A model generated the notes under the pieces. The model saw only the letters and a list, made by a program, of their open reading frames with translations, was not told the origin of the DNA and made no database searches. Positions 63,115 to 64,000 of a stretch of 64,000 nt of DNA are shown here, in pieces. The number at the start of each line of letters is the position of its first letter. The stretch's first letter is position 1. A program made the translations under genes and the position numbers. Origin of the DNA: Betaproteobacteria bacterium (lineage in GTDB: Bacteria > Pseudomonadota > Gammaproteobacteria > Burkholderiales > SG8-39); contig JACPYS010000016.1 of the NCBI GenBank assembly GCA_016195915.1, positions 1 to 64,000 of the forward strand, given 5' to 3'.

Positions 63115-64000
63115 ATGAACAGGCGCGACACGGTGCTTGCACTTCTGGGACTCGGCGCTGCGCCGCTTGCCGGGGCGCAGCAGACCGGCAAGACCTATCG
63201 AGTGGGGTACCTGCAAACCTCGAGCCGGAAACAGCAGCTTCACCTGGTCAAGGCATTCGAGGACGGGCTGGTCGACCACGGTTACCGCATTGGCCAGAAC
63301 ATCATCATCGAGTACCGTTTTGCCGACGGGAACGTGGAGCGGCTCCCGGGCCTCGCCGCAGAACTGGCTCAGCTCAAGGTCGATGTCTTTCTCACGGGGG
63401 CCAACCCGCCCACCGTCGCGGCCCGGCAAAGCACGAAGTCCATCCCGATCGTCATGGCGTTCGGCAATGATCCGGTGGGCTCCGGGCTGGTCGCCAGCCT
63501 CGCGCGGCCCGCTGGAAACATCACCGGGCTGACCTCGGACACCGGCGACGAGATCTACGGCAAACGGCTGGAACTGCTGAGGGAGGTCGTGCCGAAGCTG
63601 TCACGCGTAGCCGTTCTCTGGAACGCGGACTATGCGCCCAACCGAAATCGTTTGAAGCTGATGAACGAAATCGCCCCGAAACTGAAGCTGGAATTGCTGT
63701 CGAAAGAAATGCGAGGGCCAGACGACTTCAAAACAGTTTTCGACGCCATTGCGAATGAACGCGTGCACGCGCTTCTCCTGATGCTGGACACCATGGTGTT
63801 CAACTATCGAGACCGGATCGGCAGCCTGGTCACCAAGCATCGGTTGCCCGCGATCTCGGAGGCCGGAGATCTGGCCGATGCGGGTTTGCTCCTGACCTAC
63901 GGTGTGAATGCGCGTGACCTTTGGAGGCAGGCAGCCGCTTACGTTGACAAGATCCTCAAGGGCGCGAACCCGGCCGACCTTCCGGTGGCGCAGCCGACGA
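63115..64000 (+). CDS. ABC transporter substrate-binding protein (ABC_sub_bind), partial
   Basis: This third member of the ABC_sub_bind family in the window is cut by the right edge after 295 codons of about 325. The signal starts MNRRDTVLALLGLGAAPLAG; blocks are YRVGYLQTSSRKQ, IPIVMAFGNDPVGSGLVASL, ARPAGNITGLTSDTG and VDKILKGANPADLPVAQPT. GGGGGA precedes two ATGs; I used 63115, which gives the double-Arg signal. No permease genes accompany it. The 139 bp before it contain no gene; TAAACTG near 63027 may be part of a promoter. Confidence 0.9.
   Translation, partial: MNRRDTVLALLGLGAAPLAGAQQTGKTYRVGYLQTSSRKQQLHLVKAFEDGLVDHGYRIGQNIIIEYRFADGNVERLPGLAAELAQLKVDVFLTGANPPTVAARQSTKSIPIVMAFGNDPVGSGLVASLARPAGNITGLTSDTGDEIYGKRLELLREVVPKLSRVAVLWNADYAPNRNRLKLMNEIAPKLKLELLSKEMRGPDDFKTVFDAIANERVHALLLMLDTMVFNYRDRIGSLVTKHRLPAISEAGDLADAGLLLTYGVNARDLWRQAAAYVDKILKGANPADLPVAQPT

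Overview
This window is high-GC DNA (mid-60s percent by eye) with tightly packed genes. Gene content and order point to a betaproteobacterium, probably an uncultured Burkholderiales-like lineage. The best evidence is the block ndk-rlmN-pilW-rodZ-ispG-hisS-yfgM-bamB-der, together with E. coli-type pssA, RodZ, BamB, YfgM and many orphan solute-binding proteins of the ABC_sub_bind type. No rRNA, tRNA or CRISPR array was seen.

Layout. 1-3065 (minus): partial leuC, an M48 lipoprotein protease and an MFS carrier. 3082-8239 (plus): a very large MFS/spermidine-synthase-like membrane protein, a second MFS carrier, an exported SRPBCC protein and a small coiled-coil protein. 8240-10410: a scarred accessory patch holding a duplicated tail of der, an antitoxin with a truncated PIN toxin, a roughly 346 bp hairpin-ended element, a decayed DUF1080 gene and a DUF433/DUF5615 toxin-antitoxin pair. 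10414-23177 (minus): the housekeeping block above, then tilS, accA, an AlkA-type glycosylase and a DUF6352 gene. 23243-37110: HNH endonuclease, HU, an AMP-forming ligase, ilvD, an Ldh_2 dehydrogenase, pssA, a cNMP-gated potassium channel, a Gfo/Idh oxidoreductase, a polysaccharide deacetylase, a UbiD decarboxylase and a lipoprotein amidohydrolase.

37315-47976 is the most unusual region. A plus-strand operon encodes a small exported protein, a zinc-ribbon/coiled-coil membrane protein and a 1377-residue exported TPR-CHAT protein. It runs head-on into a minus-strand operon of three tandem paralogues, each with a twin-arginine signal, an intact His/Cys caspase (C14) domain and a beta-rich C-terminal region. 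CHAT and C14 are both clan CD cysteine proteases, and all four carry export signals, so this looks like an extracytoplasmic caspase-like protease locus. Two of the three caspase genes are cut by an in-frame stop (TAG or TAA). In both cases a conserved C-terminal peptide is still readable in frame after the stop, while the middle gene retains the full reading frame.

48041-64000: a tandem hotdog thioesterase, a DMT carrier, DUF488, a MetX-like hydrolase fused against a broken ParE module, two orphan ABC binding proteins, a cytochrome c/P460-like protein, small exported proteins, an APC permease, a triheme cytochrome, a rhomboid-TPR protease, a membrane-TPR protein, PPK2, a frameshifted hutD, a DUF1445 hydro-lyase and a third ABC binding protein that runs off the right edge. 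Several plus-strand genes start almost exactly where transcription should begin, which suggests leaderless mRNAs.
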